Assembly: GCF_900066015.1 (NCBI RefSeq)
Contig: NZ_LN890656.1
Span: forward strand, 124,001-188,000
Direction of reading: 5' to 3'
DNA: 64,000 nucleotides
Source of the DNA: Candidatus Promineifilum breve
GTDB taxonomy: Bacteria > Chloroflexota > Anaerolineae > Promineifilales > Promineifilaceae
Positions within the stretch are counted from its first letter, which is position 1; the number at the start of each line of letters is the position of its first letter. Below, one piece after another: positions 8,778-16,662 of this stretch. The position numbers and the translations under genes were made by a program. The notes under the pieces are model-generated. The model saw nothing but the letters and a program-made list of their open reading frames with translations. It was not told the DNA's origin and did not search any database.

Positions 8778-9496
8778 GAGGTCATGCCTGCCTTGTTGTT
8801 GGTCTGGGCCAGGAAGAGGTTTTCGATGTTGCCGCGGCCGAGGGCGGTCAGTTCGGCGATCGTGCCGTGGGCGATGAGGCGGCCGTCGTGGATCAGCGCC
8901 GCCTGGTCGCAGTTGGCGATCTCGTCCATGACGTGGGTCGTCACCACCAGGGTGACGCCGGCCGCCCGCTGCCGGGCGAATTCGTCCCAGATGGCCCGCC
9001 GCAACACGGGGTCGATGCCGACCGTCGGCTCATCGAGCATGAGCAGGGCCGGGTCGTGGAGCAGGGCCACGGCCAGCGACAGCCGTTTTTTCATGCCGCC
9101 GGAGTAGTGCTGCACCAGTTTGCCGGCATCGGCCGTCAGCCCGACGAGGGCCAGCTTGGCGGCCACGGCGGCGCGCAGGCCATCGCCCCGCAGCCCGAAC
9201 AGCCCGCCGAAGAACGCCAGATTGTCGCCGCCGGAGATGTCGGTGTACAGGCCGTCGTTCTGGGGCATGAAGCCCATCTGGCGCAGGGCGGCGAAACTGG
9301 GGCTGCGCTGGCCGCCGACGAGCACCGTGCCGGCGTCGCACTCTTCCGCGCCGGTGATCAGGCGGATGAGCGTCGTCTTGCCCGCGCCGCTGGGGCCGAG
9401 CAGGCCGAATATTTGGCCGCGCGGGATGGTCAGGCTGATATTGTCCAGCACCTTCTGCCGGCCGAAACTTTTGCTGACAGCGTTGACTTCGATCAT
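8774..9496 (-). CDS. ABC transporter ATP-binding protein
   Basis: 240 residues. Walker A GPSGAGKTT (about 36-44), Q-loop MPQND, signature YSGGMKKRLS, Walker B LLMLDEPT and H-loop TTHVMDE are all present, so the subunit should hydrolyse ATP. It pairs with the ABC-2 permease that overlaps it downstream. ATG 9496 (MIEVNAVSK) was preferred over upstream codons because GAGG sits 8 bases before it. It is transcribed divergently from the TetR gene at 9603, and the 106-base gap between them probably holds the shared operator. Substrate unknown. Confidence 0.92.
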   Translation of the reverse strand: MIEVNAVSKSFGRQKVLDNISLTIPRGQIFGLLGPSGAGKTTLIRLITGAEECDAGTVLVGGQRSPSFAALRQMGFMPQNDGLYTDISGGDNLAFFGGLFGLRGDGLRAAVAAKLALVGLTADAGKLVQHYSGGMKKRLSLAVALLHDPALLMLDEPTVGIDPVLRRAIWDEFARQRAAGVTLVVTTHVMDEIANCDQAALIHDGRLIAHGTIAELTALGRGNIENLFLAQTNNKAGMTS

Positions 9497-9602
9497 AGAT
9501 AACCTCAACAATTATTCTGATATAGTAGCAAATGGCCCCGGTTTTCCAATGCACAGTGGGGGGCAATGTGTCCATTGGGGCACGCTGTTTAGGTGAGGAT
9601 TG

Positions 9603-10184
9603 ATGAGCATACAGTCGCCGGATTCTAAATACCGCCAGACGGAACGCGCCATCGAGCAGGCCTATCTGGCCCTGTGCCTGGAGCAGGGGCGGCTCGACGT
9701 CACCGTGTCGGAAGTGGTCAGCCGCGCCGGCATCGGCCGCAGCACGTTCTACCTGCATTTCAACGACGTGGATGGGCTGGCCGCCGCCATCCAGGAGCGG
9801 CTGCTGGCGACGGCCGAGGCACATTTGGCCCTCGCCTTCCCCGATGTGTTGGCTCATGGGCCAGAGGCGTTGCCGCGCTACTTCGATCCCGTGGCCCAGT
9901 TATTGGCGCAGAACCGCCGGGCCTTGCTGGTGTTCATGGGGCGCAACGGCAGCCCGGCGTTCATCTACCGGGTGAAGCAGAGGGGCAAGGTCTATCTGCG
10001 CCGCCTCTTCGCCGGGCGCGCCGACGAACGCACCGAGTACGTGATCGAGTACATGGTGTCGGCCGGGATGGGGCTGATCATCTACTGGCTGGAGGACGAC
10101 ATGGCCCTGCCGTATGAGACGTTGCTGGCCCTGCTGGGGACGATACTGTTCCGGGGGCCGTTGGCCGCCGGCTTTGCCCAGTGA
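9603..10184 (+). CDS. TetR/AcrR-family transcriptional regulator
   Basis: 193 residues. The N-terminal helix-turn-helix spans about residues 12-55, with the diagnostic VTVSEVVSRAGIGRSTFYLHF segment (recognition helix plus the F-Y-x-H-F end). The C-terminal helical domain would bind a ligand or dimerise. Start at ATG 9603 follows AGGTGAGG. It is divergent from the ABC exporter genes and most likely represses them until the exported compound binds. The ligand is unknown. Confidence 0.9.
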   Translation: MSIQSPDSKYRQTERAIEQAYLALCLEQGRLDVTVSEVVSRAGIGRSTFYLHFNDVDGLAAAIQERLLATAEAHLALAFPDVLAHGPEALPRYFDPVAQLLAQNRRALLVFMGRNGSPAFIYRVKQRGKVYLRRLFAGRADERTEYVIEYMVSAGMGLIIYWLEDDMALPYETLLALLGTILFRGPLAAGFAQ

Positions 10185-10198
10185 AAGAGGGGAAGGAA

Positions 10199-10360
10199 AC
10201 CACAGATTACACAGATTTCGCAGATTTAAGATTCTTCTTTAAATAATCTGCGAAATCTGCGTAATCTGCGGCTCGATCTCTTCTTCAATCTGTGCCATCT
10301 GTGTAATCTGTGGATTCTCTTCTCTTCATTCGTCATTCGTCATTCGTCATTCGTCATTAG
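10199..10360. repeat. N2 9-mer hairpin plus H4 heptamers between convergent genes
   Basis: Spaced ACAGATT/GCAGATT motifs followed by their complements, then four CATTCGT heptamers running up to the end of the glycosyltransferase gene. Well placed to stop transcription from both sides. Confidence 0.8.
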
Positions 10361-13300
10361 CAACAGCCGGTCAGCCGCCGGTTGGCCGTCCGGCCCCAGC
10401 AGCGGCCAGCGCGCACCGCTGGCCCGGTCATAGAGGCCGAATTGCAGCGTATAGGCGCCCGGCGGCAGGTCGGGCGGCAGGGGCAGGCGGGCCAGTTGCA
10501 GGAAGCGGTCGCCGGGCTGCCAGGTGTGGGGCGGGTAGCCGAGGCCATCGTCCTGGGCCACGATGGCCCCGTTGGCGTCGAGCAGGTGGACAAACATCGC
10601 CAGCGACAGGAAGCGCGCCGGGCCGGTCCGCCAACTGGTCAGCACGGTCAGCTCCGCGCCGGGGACGGCCGGGCCGGGTTCGATGCCGGTCAGCCACAGC
10701 GCCGGCGCGACGGCCGCGCCGGGTTCGCAGGCGCAGAAGGGGATGGGGTAGATGGGTGATGCCGTGGTGCTGCTCTCCGGCGGCAGGGTCAGGGCCGGGG
10801 TGGGCAGGGTGGGCCAGTTGGCGGTGGAGAGGTGGTAGAGGGAAAACAATCCTTTCGCATAGTCAGTTTGGGATGTGGGATGGGATTGGTTGGTGGTGGG
10901 GTTGGCTGTAACGGTTTGGCCGGTTGGGTTGGTTGCGGCCGTCGCGTTCGTTGCGGCTGGCGTCGCGGGTTGAAGCCATGCGGGTTGAGACACCGTGGGT
11001 TGAGGCCACGCGGGTTGAAGCCATGCGGGTTGAAGCCACGCGGGTTGAAGCCACGCGGGTTGAAGCCACGCGGGTTGAAACCCGCGGCTGGCAAACAAAA
11101 CCCGATAAATCGGGTTGAAGAGGGTTGCGCCACGGGGTGCGGTGTTGGCGATTGGGTTGGGAATGGGAGCGGCCGTCGGGGCCGCCATGTTCGTCGCACC
11201 CATCGCCGCGGGTTCAAACCCGCGGCTGGCAAACAAAACCCGATAAATCGGGTTGAAGAGGGTGGCGCCACGGGGTGCGGTGTTGGCGATTGGGTTGGGA
11301 ATGGGAGCGGCGGTCGCGGCCGTCGGGGCCGCCATGTTCGTCGCACCCATCGCCGCGGGTTGAAACCCGCGGCTGGCAAACAAAACCCGATGAATCGGGT
11401 TGAAGAGGGTTGCGCCACCGGGTGCGGCCCAACCAATTCGCTCATGCGCGGCGCGGGCAACCGGCTTCAGCCGGTTTTGTGTATCAGCGGCGGGATTCAT
11501 CCCGCCGTATGACGCGGTTATTCTATTCGTGTTCGAGACGACCGCGCTGCCTGTGGTTTCCCCATCAATCAACTCTAGCGCGGCACCGGCAACCGGCTTC
11601 AGCCGGTTTTGTGTATCAGCGGCGGGATTCATCCCGCCGTATGACGCGGTTGGGTTAACAAAATAATCAAGTGTCGCGTAGGGGTCAGGCAACCGGGAGA
11701 GACGTCGCTGGGAAACAGGCATACTCCGCTCCCGGTTGCCTGACCCCTCTTCGACCATGCCCAAAGAAGGCGAGGCGGCGGCGAGACAAGGCCCATTGTT
11801 TCCAGCTACGTCAACAACCACCAGAGGGCGAGGCGGCGGCGAGACAAGGCCCATCGTTTCCACCACGCCCATCGCCGCCAGAGGGCGAGGCGGCGGCGAG
11901 ACAAGGCCCATCGTTTCCACCACGTCTATCGCCGCCAGAGGGCGAGGCGGCGGCGAGACAAGGCCCATCGTTTCCACCACGCCCATTGCCACCAGAGGGC
12001 GAGGCGGCGGCGAGACAAGGCCCATCGTTTCCACCACGTCTATCGCCGCCAGAGGGCGAGGCGGCGGCGAGACAAGGTTCGTTGTTTCAACCACACCCAT
12101 CGCCGCCAGAGGGCGAGGCGGCGGCGAGACAAGGTTCGTTGTTTCAACCACACCCATCGCCGCCAGAGGGCGAGGCGGCGGCGAGACAAGGCCCATCGTT
12201 TCCACCACGCCCATCGCCGCCGCCTCGCCCCTACAACGCATCATTTCGCCGACATTCCCGCGCCCCTGCTCCCCTGCCCCCCCGCTCCCCTGCGCCTCTT
12301 CACCCACCCACGCCATCAACACCGGATCAATCCACCGGTCGGCGGTGACGATCAGCCACGCCTCATCGGCCCCGGCGGGCAGGGCCAGGGCCTGGGACGT
12401 ATCGACCCAGCGCCGGTCGATGGCCCGGTCGAGGCTGACGCTGACGATGTAGGGGTCTTCGTCCTCGATGTCGCGGCTGCTGATGACCACCGGGCGGCCG
12501 TCGGCGGCGTGCTCCAGGAAATCGGCCACGGCGGCGATCTCCCGGTTCAGGGGATGGACGTCGGCGAATTGCTCCGGCCAGACGTGGAACAGGTCGCGGA
12601 TGGTGGCCTGCGCCGTCAGAGCCAGCGCAGCCAGCACGACCAGCGCGGCGACCAGTGACAACGCGGCGACCCCACGAGCCGGCAGCCGGCGGGTGGCGAG
12701 CCAGGCCGATGTCTCGGCCGCCGCCACGGCGGCCAGAAAGAAGATGGGGAATTGCGCCGCCACCATGCGGTTGAAGTTGGGGGCGCTGATGGTGACCACC
12801 GTCGGCAGCAGGGCCACGACCAGCCACAGCAGCACGAAGGCGTAGGCCGGCCGCCGCCAGCGCCACACGGCCAGCGCCAGCCCGGCATAGAAGAACAAGC
12901 CCGTCCAGCGCGGCACGAAGAGCGGCCGGCCGGGCAGGTTGTACGATTTCAGCGGGTCGCCGGCCACGGTGAACACTTTGGCCGTGGCGACGAGATTGTC
13001 CAGCACCGGCCGCGGATTGCCGGCCAGCAGTTCGGTTAACGGCTCGATGGAGAAGGCGCGCTCGCCGACTTCCACCGGCGTGGCCCGGCTGAGCACCAGG
13101 ACGAGGGGCAGGGCTACGGCCGCGGCCGACACCCCCCACACCAGCCAGCCGCGCCGGTTGGCCCACGCTGAGCGCCGGTGACACAGCGCCAGATAGACCC
13201 CAAACCCGCCGAACAGCAGCGGCACAAAGCGCGCCGGCTGGTAGGTGTAGGCGGTTAGGCCGAGGAGGATGCCGGCGATGAGGAAGGGGAGGATAGTGGC

Positions 13301-13840
13301 GGGTGGCGGGTGGCGGGTGGCGAGTTCCGAAGCGTGACTCGCCACCCGCCACCCGCCACCCGCCGCGCGAAACGCCCACCAGAAAGCCCACGCCGCCAAC
13401 CCCAGCAGCAACGCCAACGAGATGTGGCGCACGCCGAAGCGGGCGGCCCACACCGGCCACATGGCGACGGCCAGCCAGGCGGCGGTCAGCAGCGCCGCCA
13501 TCCGGCCATGCAGCCGCCGGGCCAGGGCATAGCTAACGCCGATGAGGGCCAGGCCGAACAGGGCGGCCGTGGCCCGCAGCGCCAGCGGGTTATAGGCCAC
13601 CAGCCGCAACATGAGCGCCGCCGGGTAGTAGTAGAGCGCCTCGCGCCCCCAGCCCTCGGGCGTATAGATGAGGCGCGCGCCATGCAGCACGTCAAGGGCG
13701 ATTTTCAGGTCGATGGCCTCATCGAAGTGGAAGCCGGGGGGAACGTCGAGCAGCCGATAGAGGCGCAGGGCGGCGGCCACGAGCAGGATCGCCGTGAGCG
13801 CGATGAGTTCCAGGAGCAGCAGGCGGCGGGCGTCCTTCAT
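10340..13840 (-). CDS. GT-C (PMT/GT39-like) membrane glycosyltransferase with giant in-frame repeat insert
   Basis: 1166 residues. Residues 1 to about 500 are the membrane glycosyltransferase, with the loop motif FHFDEA near 38-43 (the acidic pair of GT-C enzymes) and about ten hydrophobic segments. Residues about 510-997 are encoded almost wholly by repeat DNA, including eight about 57-base units (19 residues such as MGVVETMGLVSPPPRPLAA), and stay open in one frame. The last about 165 residues resume as a plausible beta-sandwich domain (TVLTSWRTG.., YTLQFGLYD). A second small H2 insert lies near residues 156-182. ATG 13840 was chosen: it precedes the first membrane helix and has TAGAAT 8 bases upstream. 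Glycosyl donor and acceptor unknown; polyprenyl-phosphate sugar and protein or lipid are the family norm. Confidence 0.82.
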   Translation of the reverse strand: MKDARRLLLLELIALTAILLVAAALRLYRLLDVPPGFHFDEAIDLKIALDVLHGARLIYTPEGWGREALYYYPAALMLRLVAYNPLALRATAALFGLALIGVSYALARRLHGRMAALLTAAWLAVAMWPVWAARFGVRHISLALLLGLAAWAFWWAFRAAGGGWRVASHASELATRHPPPATILPFLIAGILLGLTAYTYQPARFVPLLFGGFGVYLALCHRRSAWANRRGWLVWGVSAAAVALPLVLVLSRATPVEVGERAFSIEPLTELLAGNPRPVLDNLVATAKVFTVAGDPLKSYNLPGRPLFVPRWTGLFFYAGLALAVWRWRRPAYAFVLLWLVVALLPTVVTISAPNFNRMVAAQFPIFFLAAVAAAETSAWLATRRLPARGVAALSLVAALVVLAALALTAQATIRDLFHVWPEQFADVHPLNREIAAVADFLEHAADGRPVVISSRDIEDEDPYIVSVSLDRAIDRRWVDTSQALALPAGADEAWLIVTADRWIDPVLMAWVGEEAQGSGGAGEQGRGNVGEMMRCRGEAAAMGVVETMGLVSPPPRPLAAMGVVETTNLVSPPPRPLAAMGVVETTNLVSPPPRPLAAIDVVETMGLVSPPPRPLVAMGVVETMGLVSPPPRPLAAIDVVETMGLVSPPPRPLAAMGVVETMGLVSPPPRPLVVVDVAGNNGPCLAAASPSLGMVEEGSGNRERSMPVSQRRLSRLPDPYATLDYFVNPTASYGGMNPAADTQNRLKPVAGAALELIDGETTGSAVVSNTNRITASYGGMNPAADTQNRLKPVARAAHERIGWAAPGGATLFNPIHRVLFASRGFQPAAMGATNMAAPTAATAAPIPNPIANTAPRGATLFNPIYRVLFASRGFEPAAMGATNMAAPTAAPIPNPIANTAPRGATLFNPIYRVLFASRGFQPAWLQPAWLQPAWLQPAWLQPAWPQPTVSQPAWLQPATPAATNATAATNPTGQTVTANPTTNQSHPTSQTDYAKGLFSLYHLSTANWPTLPTPALTLPPESSTTASPIYPIPFCACEPGAAVAPALWLTGIEPGPAVPGAELTVLTSWRTGPARFLSLAMFVHLLDANGAIVAQDDGLGYPPHTWQPGDRFLQLARLPLPPDLPPGAYTLQFGLYDRASGARWPLLGPDGQPAADRLLLMTNDE
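10850..12310. repeat. 1.46-kb mosaic of at least five repeat families inside a CDS
   Basis: Read leftwards: O8 octamers; eight copies of a 57-base P3-containing unit (about 11775-12230), the last degenerate; a P2 palindrome (about 11690-11755); two P4 units (TASYGGMNPAADTQNRLKP); three units starting GATLFNPI; and about six 15-base units (WLQPA). All in the glycosyltransferase frame. Confidence 0.88.
13293..13372. repeat. In-frame H2 heptamer hairpin in glycosyltransferase gene
   Basis: GGCGGGT run, short loop, then complementary CCCGCCA run; encodes GGGWRVA..ATRHPPPA between two membrane segments. Confidence 0.85.
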
Positions 13841-13848
13841 TAGATTGG

Positions 13849-13854
13849 ATTCTA
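13849..13854 (-). promoter_or_regulatory. Putative leaderless -10 box of the glycosyltransferase gene
   Basis: TAGAAT 8 bases before ATG 13840; no SD. Confidence 0.5.
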
Positions 13855-13983
13855 GCATGGCCGCGCGGACTTAGAAACTCGGTTTCCATGAGCATCTTTG
13901 CACCGATGGCCCGCCTTTGCTACCCTTGCACTACGTTGGGCCGCTCCGCGCGGGCGGCCGAAAATAGAGAAGGATGTGAAACC

Positions 13984-14766
13984 ATGAACAAACGACCCAT
14001 AATCGGCGCGGCGACGGCCGCGTTTTTGTTGTCCCTGTTGCTGCTCATCGGTTGCGGCGGCGCGGCCGAGGAAGAGCCGGCGGTGACGCTCCCGGCGGCG
14101 GCCGGCGTGGCCGCCCAGCCGACGAAGCCGCCCCCGGTGGTGGCCGCTAACACTGCCCCGGCGGCAACGGCCCCGGCCACCGCCGCCAGCGCGACTGACG
14201 CTCCCGCCGACGCCCCGGCCGATGATGCACCCCAACTGCCGACGGCCATCCCCACCGTGGCCCCGACCGACATTCCGCCCACGGCCATCCCCACGGCCAC
14301 GGCCACCGCCGCGCCCACGGCCGTGCCGCCCACCGCCCGGCCGGTGGTTCAGCCGACAGCCGTGCCGCCCACCGCCGTGCCACCCACGGCCGCGCCGCAG
14401 ATCGGGGCCAACGGTCTGGTGGCCTCCCATTTTGCCATCCAGGAGCGCGCCCAACTGACCGTCAATGGCGATGTGTGGTTCGAGTTCAACATCGCCAACT
14501 CGACCAGCGGCGACGTGGCCTTTGACGCGCTGGGGGTGATGCCCAAAAAGGACGGCGTCGACCGCAAGGAGTGGTACCAGCACAGCTACGGCGGCAACAA
14601 TGACATCATCCCGCGCAGTGGCCTGACCTGGGACGACCACATCAACCTGCCCGAGGCGGGCAACTACACCTTGCGCATGGTCGTCTGCTTTGACGGCCCG
14701 GCCTGCCTGGCCCAGACCGGGACGTGGCATACGTTGTCGCCGGAGATTGCGGTCACAATAAAATAG
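13984..14766 (+). CDS. Secreted lipoprotein with proline/threonine/alanine-rich linker
   Basis: 260 residues. The start at 13984 follows an AGAAGGA ribosome-binding site. A signal peptide (NKRP, then a hydrophobic run) ends in the lipobox LLIGC, so it should be anchored on the outer face of the membrane. Residues about 30-140 are a low-complexity linker of APT/PTA/PPTA repeats. Residues about 140-260 form a compact domain with two cysteines (VVCFDGPAC) that looks like an immunoglobulin-type fold (VWFEFNIANSTSGDVAFDALGV). Ligand or partner unknown. It probably displays the C-terminal domain away from the cell surface. Confidence 0.75.
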   Translation: MNKRPIIGAATAAFLLSLLLLIGCGGAAEEEPAVTLPAAAGVAAQPTKPPPVVAANTAPAATAPATAASATDAPADAPADDAPQLPTAIPTVAPTDIPPTAIPTATATAAPTAVPPTARPVVQPTAVPPTAVPPTAAPQIGANGLVASHFAIQERAQLTVNGDVWFEFNIANSTSGDVAFDALGVMPKKDGVDRKEWYQHSYGGNNDIIPRSGLTWDDHINLPEAGNYTLRMVVCFDGPACLAQTGTWHTLSPEIAVTIK

Positions 14767-14823
14767 TGGCGAGTGGCGGGTGGCGGGTGCATTCTTCACC
14801 CGCCACCCGCCACCCGCCACCCT
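14766..14823. repeat. H2 heptamer hairpin (GGCGGGT)
   Basis: Starts at the lipoprotein stop codon: three to four GGCGGGT-like units, a short loop, and the complementary run. Confidence 0.82.
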
Positions 14824-14846
14824 CTTGCTTTTCCCCACCTTTCCGC

Positions 14847-14852
14847 TAGATT
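14847..14852 (+). promoter_or_regulatory. Putative leaderless -10 box of the aminotransferase gene
   Basis: TAGATT 8 bases before ATG 14861; no SD. Confidence 0.5.
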
Positions 14853-14860
14853 CCCCCTCC

Positions 14861-15781
14861 ATGACCACCTTCCAACTCTTCGCCGTCGAGGATGCCGGGC
14901 CGCGGCCGTTGCCCGTGCCGGCCGACGCCATACAATTCGCCGATCTCTATCGCGGGCTGCCGTTGGGCGTCTACGATGCCTTTCGCACCTTCGAGCACAA
15001 CAAGTTCCTCTATCTGGGCCGCCATCTGGCGCGGACGGAGCGGTCGATGGCCCTGCTGGGCTGGCAATACGCGCTGAACCGGCCGCGGCTGTTGCAGGCG
15101 CTGCATGGCCTGGTGTCGGCCGCGCCGTGGCCGGAGCTGCGCGTGCGCATCGACATCCTGGCCGAGCCGGCGGCCTTCGCGCCCGGCGGGTTGGCGCGGG
15201 AGCTCATCGCCCTGCAACCGTTCACGCCGCCGCCGGCCGACCTGTATGAGCGCGGCGTGGCCGTCGATTTCGCCGCCGATCTGCGGCGCGACACCCCGCT
15301 GGCCAAGACGGCCGAGTTCGCGGCGCGGCGGCCGTTGGGCGGCGGGCTGAGGATGATGGAACAGACCGCAGACGACAGACCGCCGACCACGGACAGCATC
15401 ATGCCGCCGGCCGTCGTTCCCTACGAATACCTGTTGCTCGACGAGCACCGCCGCATCCTGGAAGGGTCGGGCACGAACTTCTGGGCGGCGCGCGATGGGG
15501 TGGTCTATACGGCGGGGGAGGGGGTGCTGGAGGGCATCACCCGCGAGATATTGCTGCGGCTCATCCCGGAGTTGGGCATCGAGGTGCGGCTGGAGGCGGT
15601 CGGCGCGGACGAGATCGCCACGCTCGACGAGGCGGCGCTCAGTGGCTCGTCGCGGGCGTTGTTGCCGGTGGTCAGCGTCGCCGGGCAGCCGGTGGGGGAT
15701 GGGCGGCCGGGGCCGATCATGCGGCGGATTCTCGATGCATATAATTTGTTTGTGGCTGAGAACGTGCGGGCGGCGATTTGA
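14861..15781 (+). CDS. Class IV (branched-chain/aminodeoxychorismate-lyase type) PLP enzyme
   Basis: 306 residues, normal for fold-type IV PLP enzymes (IlvE, PabC, D-alanine transaminase). The likely PLP lysine is in LAKTAEFAARR (near residue 150). The cofactor-phosphate region is LDEHRRILEGSGTNFW followed by VLEGITREILL. Which member it is cannot be settled from sequence. Position just upstream of pyrE suggests biosynthesis but proves nothing. An H5 heptamer stretch adds about 15-20 residues (QTADDRPPTTDS) between the lysine region and LEGSGTN. ATG 14861 was chosen because upstream codons are H2 repeat and a TANNNT box precedes it. Confidence 0.82.
   Translation: MTTFQLFAVEDAGPRPLPVPADAIQFADLYRGLPLGVYDAFRTFEHNKFLYLGRHLARTERSMALLGWQYALNRPRLLQALHGLVSAAPWPELRVRIDILAEPAAFAPGGLARELIALQPFTPPPADLYERGVAVDFAADLRRDTPLAKTAEFAARRPLGGGLRMMEQTADDRPPTTDSIMPPAVVPYEYLLLDEHRRILEGSGTNFWAARDGVVYTAGEGVLEGITREILLRLIPELGIEVRLEAVGADEIATLDEAALSGSSRALLPVVSVAGQPVGDGRPGPIMRRILDAYNLFVAENVRAAI
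15363..15400. repeat. In-frame H5 heptamer stretch in aminotransferase gene
   Basis: Five imperfect ACCGCTG-register heptamers (ACCGCAG, ACGACAG, ACCGCCG, ACCACGG, ACAGCAT). The same family is intergenic at 40198-40280. Confidence 0.6.
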
Positions 15782-15957
15782 GGGGAGAGCAGGGGGGCAG
15801 GGGGGCAGGGGGGCGAAACGCGGAAACCGGAACCCTCTCCTAACCTCTCCCGGGGGAGAGGGACAAGAGCAGGGAGGCCCTCTCCTAACCTCTCCCGGGG
15901 GGAGAGGGACAAGAGCCGCGCTCCCCTGCTCCCCTGCCCCCCTGCTCCCCTGCGCAT
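15782..15957. repeat. O8 octamer array flanking P5 elements
   Basis: GGGGCAGG/GGAGCAGG run, two copies of a CCCTCTCC..GGGAGAGGG element, then the complementary CTCCCCTG run; one large potential hairpin between the aminotransferase gene and pyrE. Confidence 0.8.
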
Positions 15958-15979
15958 TTTCCTTTCCCCCACAACTTGC

Positions 15980-15985
15980 TAAAAT
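15980..15985 (+). promoter_or_regulatory. Putative leaderless -10 box of pyrE
   Basis: TAAAAT 6 bases before ATG 15992; no SD. Confidence 0.5.
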
Positions 15986-15991
15986 AACCCC

Positions 15992-16588
15992 ATGCCCACC
16001 GCCATAGTAGACCTCATTCTGACCCTCCACGACATCGGCGCGGTGCAGTTCGGGCGGTTCCGGCTGCACAGCGGGCGCGAATCGCGCATCTATATCGATT
16101 TGCGGGTGCTGGTGTCCTATCCGGCGGCTCTGCGCCAGGCCACGGCCGCCTATCGCACCGTGCTCGATGACCTGCCCTTCGACCTGCTGGCGGCCACGCC
16201 GCTGGCCGGGCTGCCCATCGGCACGGCGTTGTGCCTCGATATGGATCGGCCGCTCATCTACCCGCGCAAGACGGCCAAGAGCTATGGCACGGGCAAGAAC
16301 ATCGAGGGGCGCTGGTCAATCGGCCAGACGGCGGTGGTCATCGACGATCTGATCACCTCCGGCGATAGCCTGCTGGAGACCATCGCCACGATCAAGGCCG
16401 CCGGGCTGAAGGTCCACGACGCCGTGGTGCTCATCGACCGCGAGCAGGGCGGGCGCGAATTGCTGGCCGAGCAGGGCTACCGGCTGCAAGCGGTGACGAC
16501 GCTGCGGGGGATGCTGGATACGCTGGTCGAGCAGGCCCGCCTGTCGCCCCGCCAGCGGGATGAAGTGTTGGCATCGTTGACAGGGTAG
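15992..16588 (+). CDS. pyrE: Orotate phosphoribosyltransferase
   Basis: 198 residues, typical PyrE length. The PRPP-binding loop VVIDDLITSGDSL lies at about 115-127. Other PyrE features are FRLHSGRESRIYIDLR near the N-terminus and the flexible-loop lysines in YPRKTAKSYGTGKNIEG. It converts orotate and PRPP to OMP in pyrimidine synthesis, in the cytosol. No other pyr gene is nearby. PRTase identity is firm; the orotate assignment rests on the N-terminal pattern and length. Confidence 0.88.
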   Translation: MPTAIVDLILTLHDIGAVQFGRFRLHSGRESRIYIDLRVLVSYPAALRQATAAYRTVLDDLPFDLLAATPLAGLPIGTALCLDMDRPLIYPRKTAKSYGTGKNIEGRWSIGQTAVVIDDLITSGDSLLETIATIKAAGLKVHDAVVLIDREQGGRELLAEQGYRLQAVTTLRGMLDTLVEQARLSPRQRDEVLASLTG

Positions 16589-16662
16589 TTGGGCCGTTTT
16601 GGGATTTTCAATCTGATCAGTTCGGCCGGTGAACAGCCGGCCCCATCAGTAGTAGGAGTGCG

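Noticed and set aside
11775-12230. Possible CRISPR array (57-base period)
   Set aside because: The units are repeated throughout without unique spacers, are in frame with a protein, and no cas gene is present.
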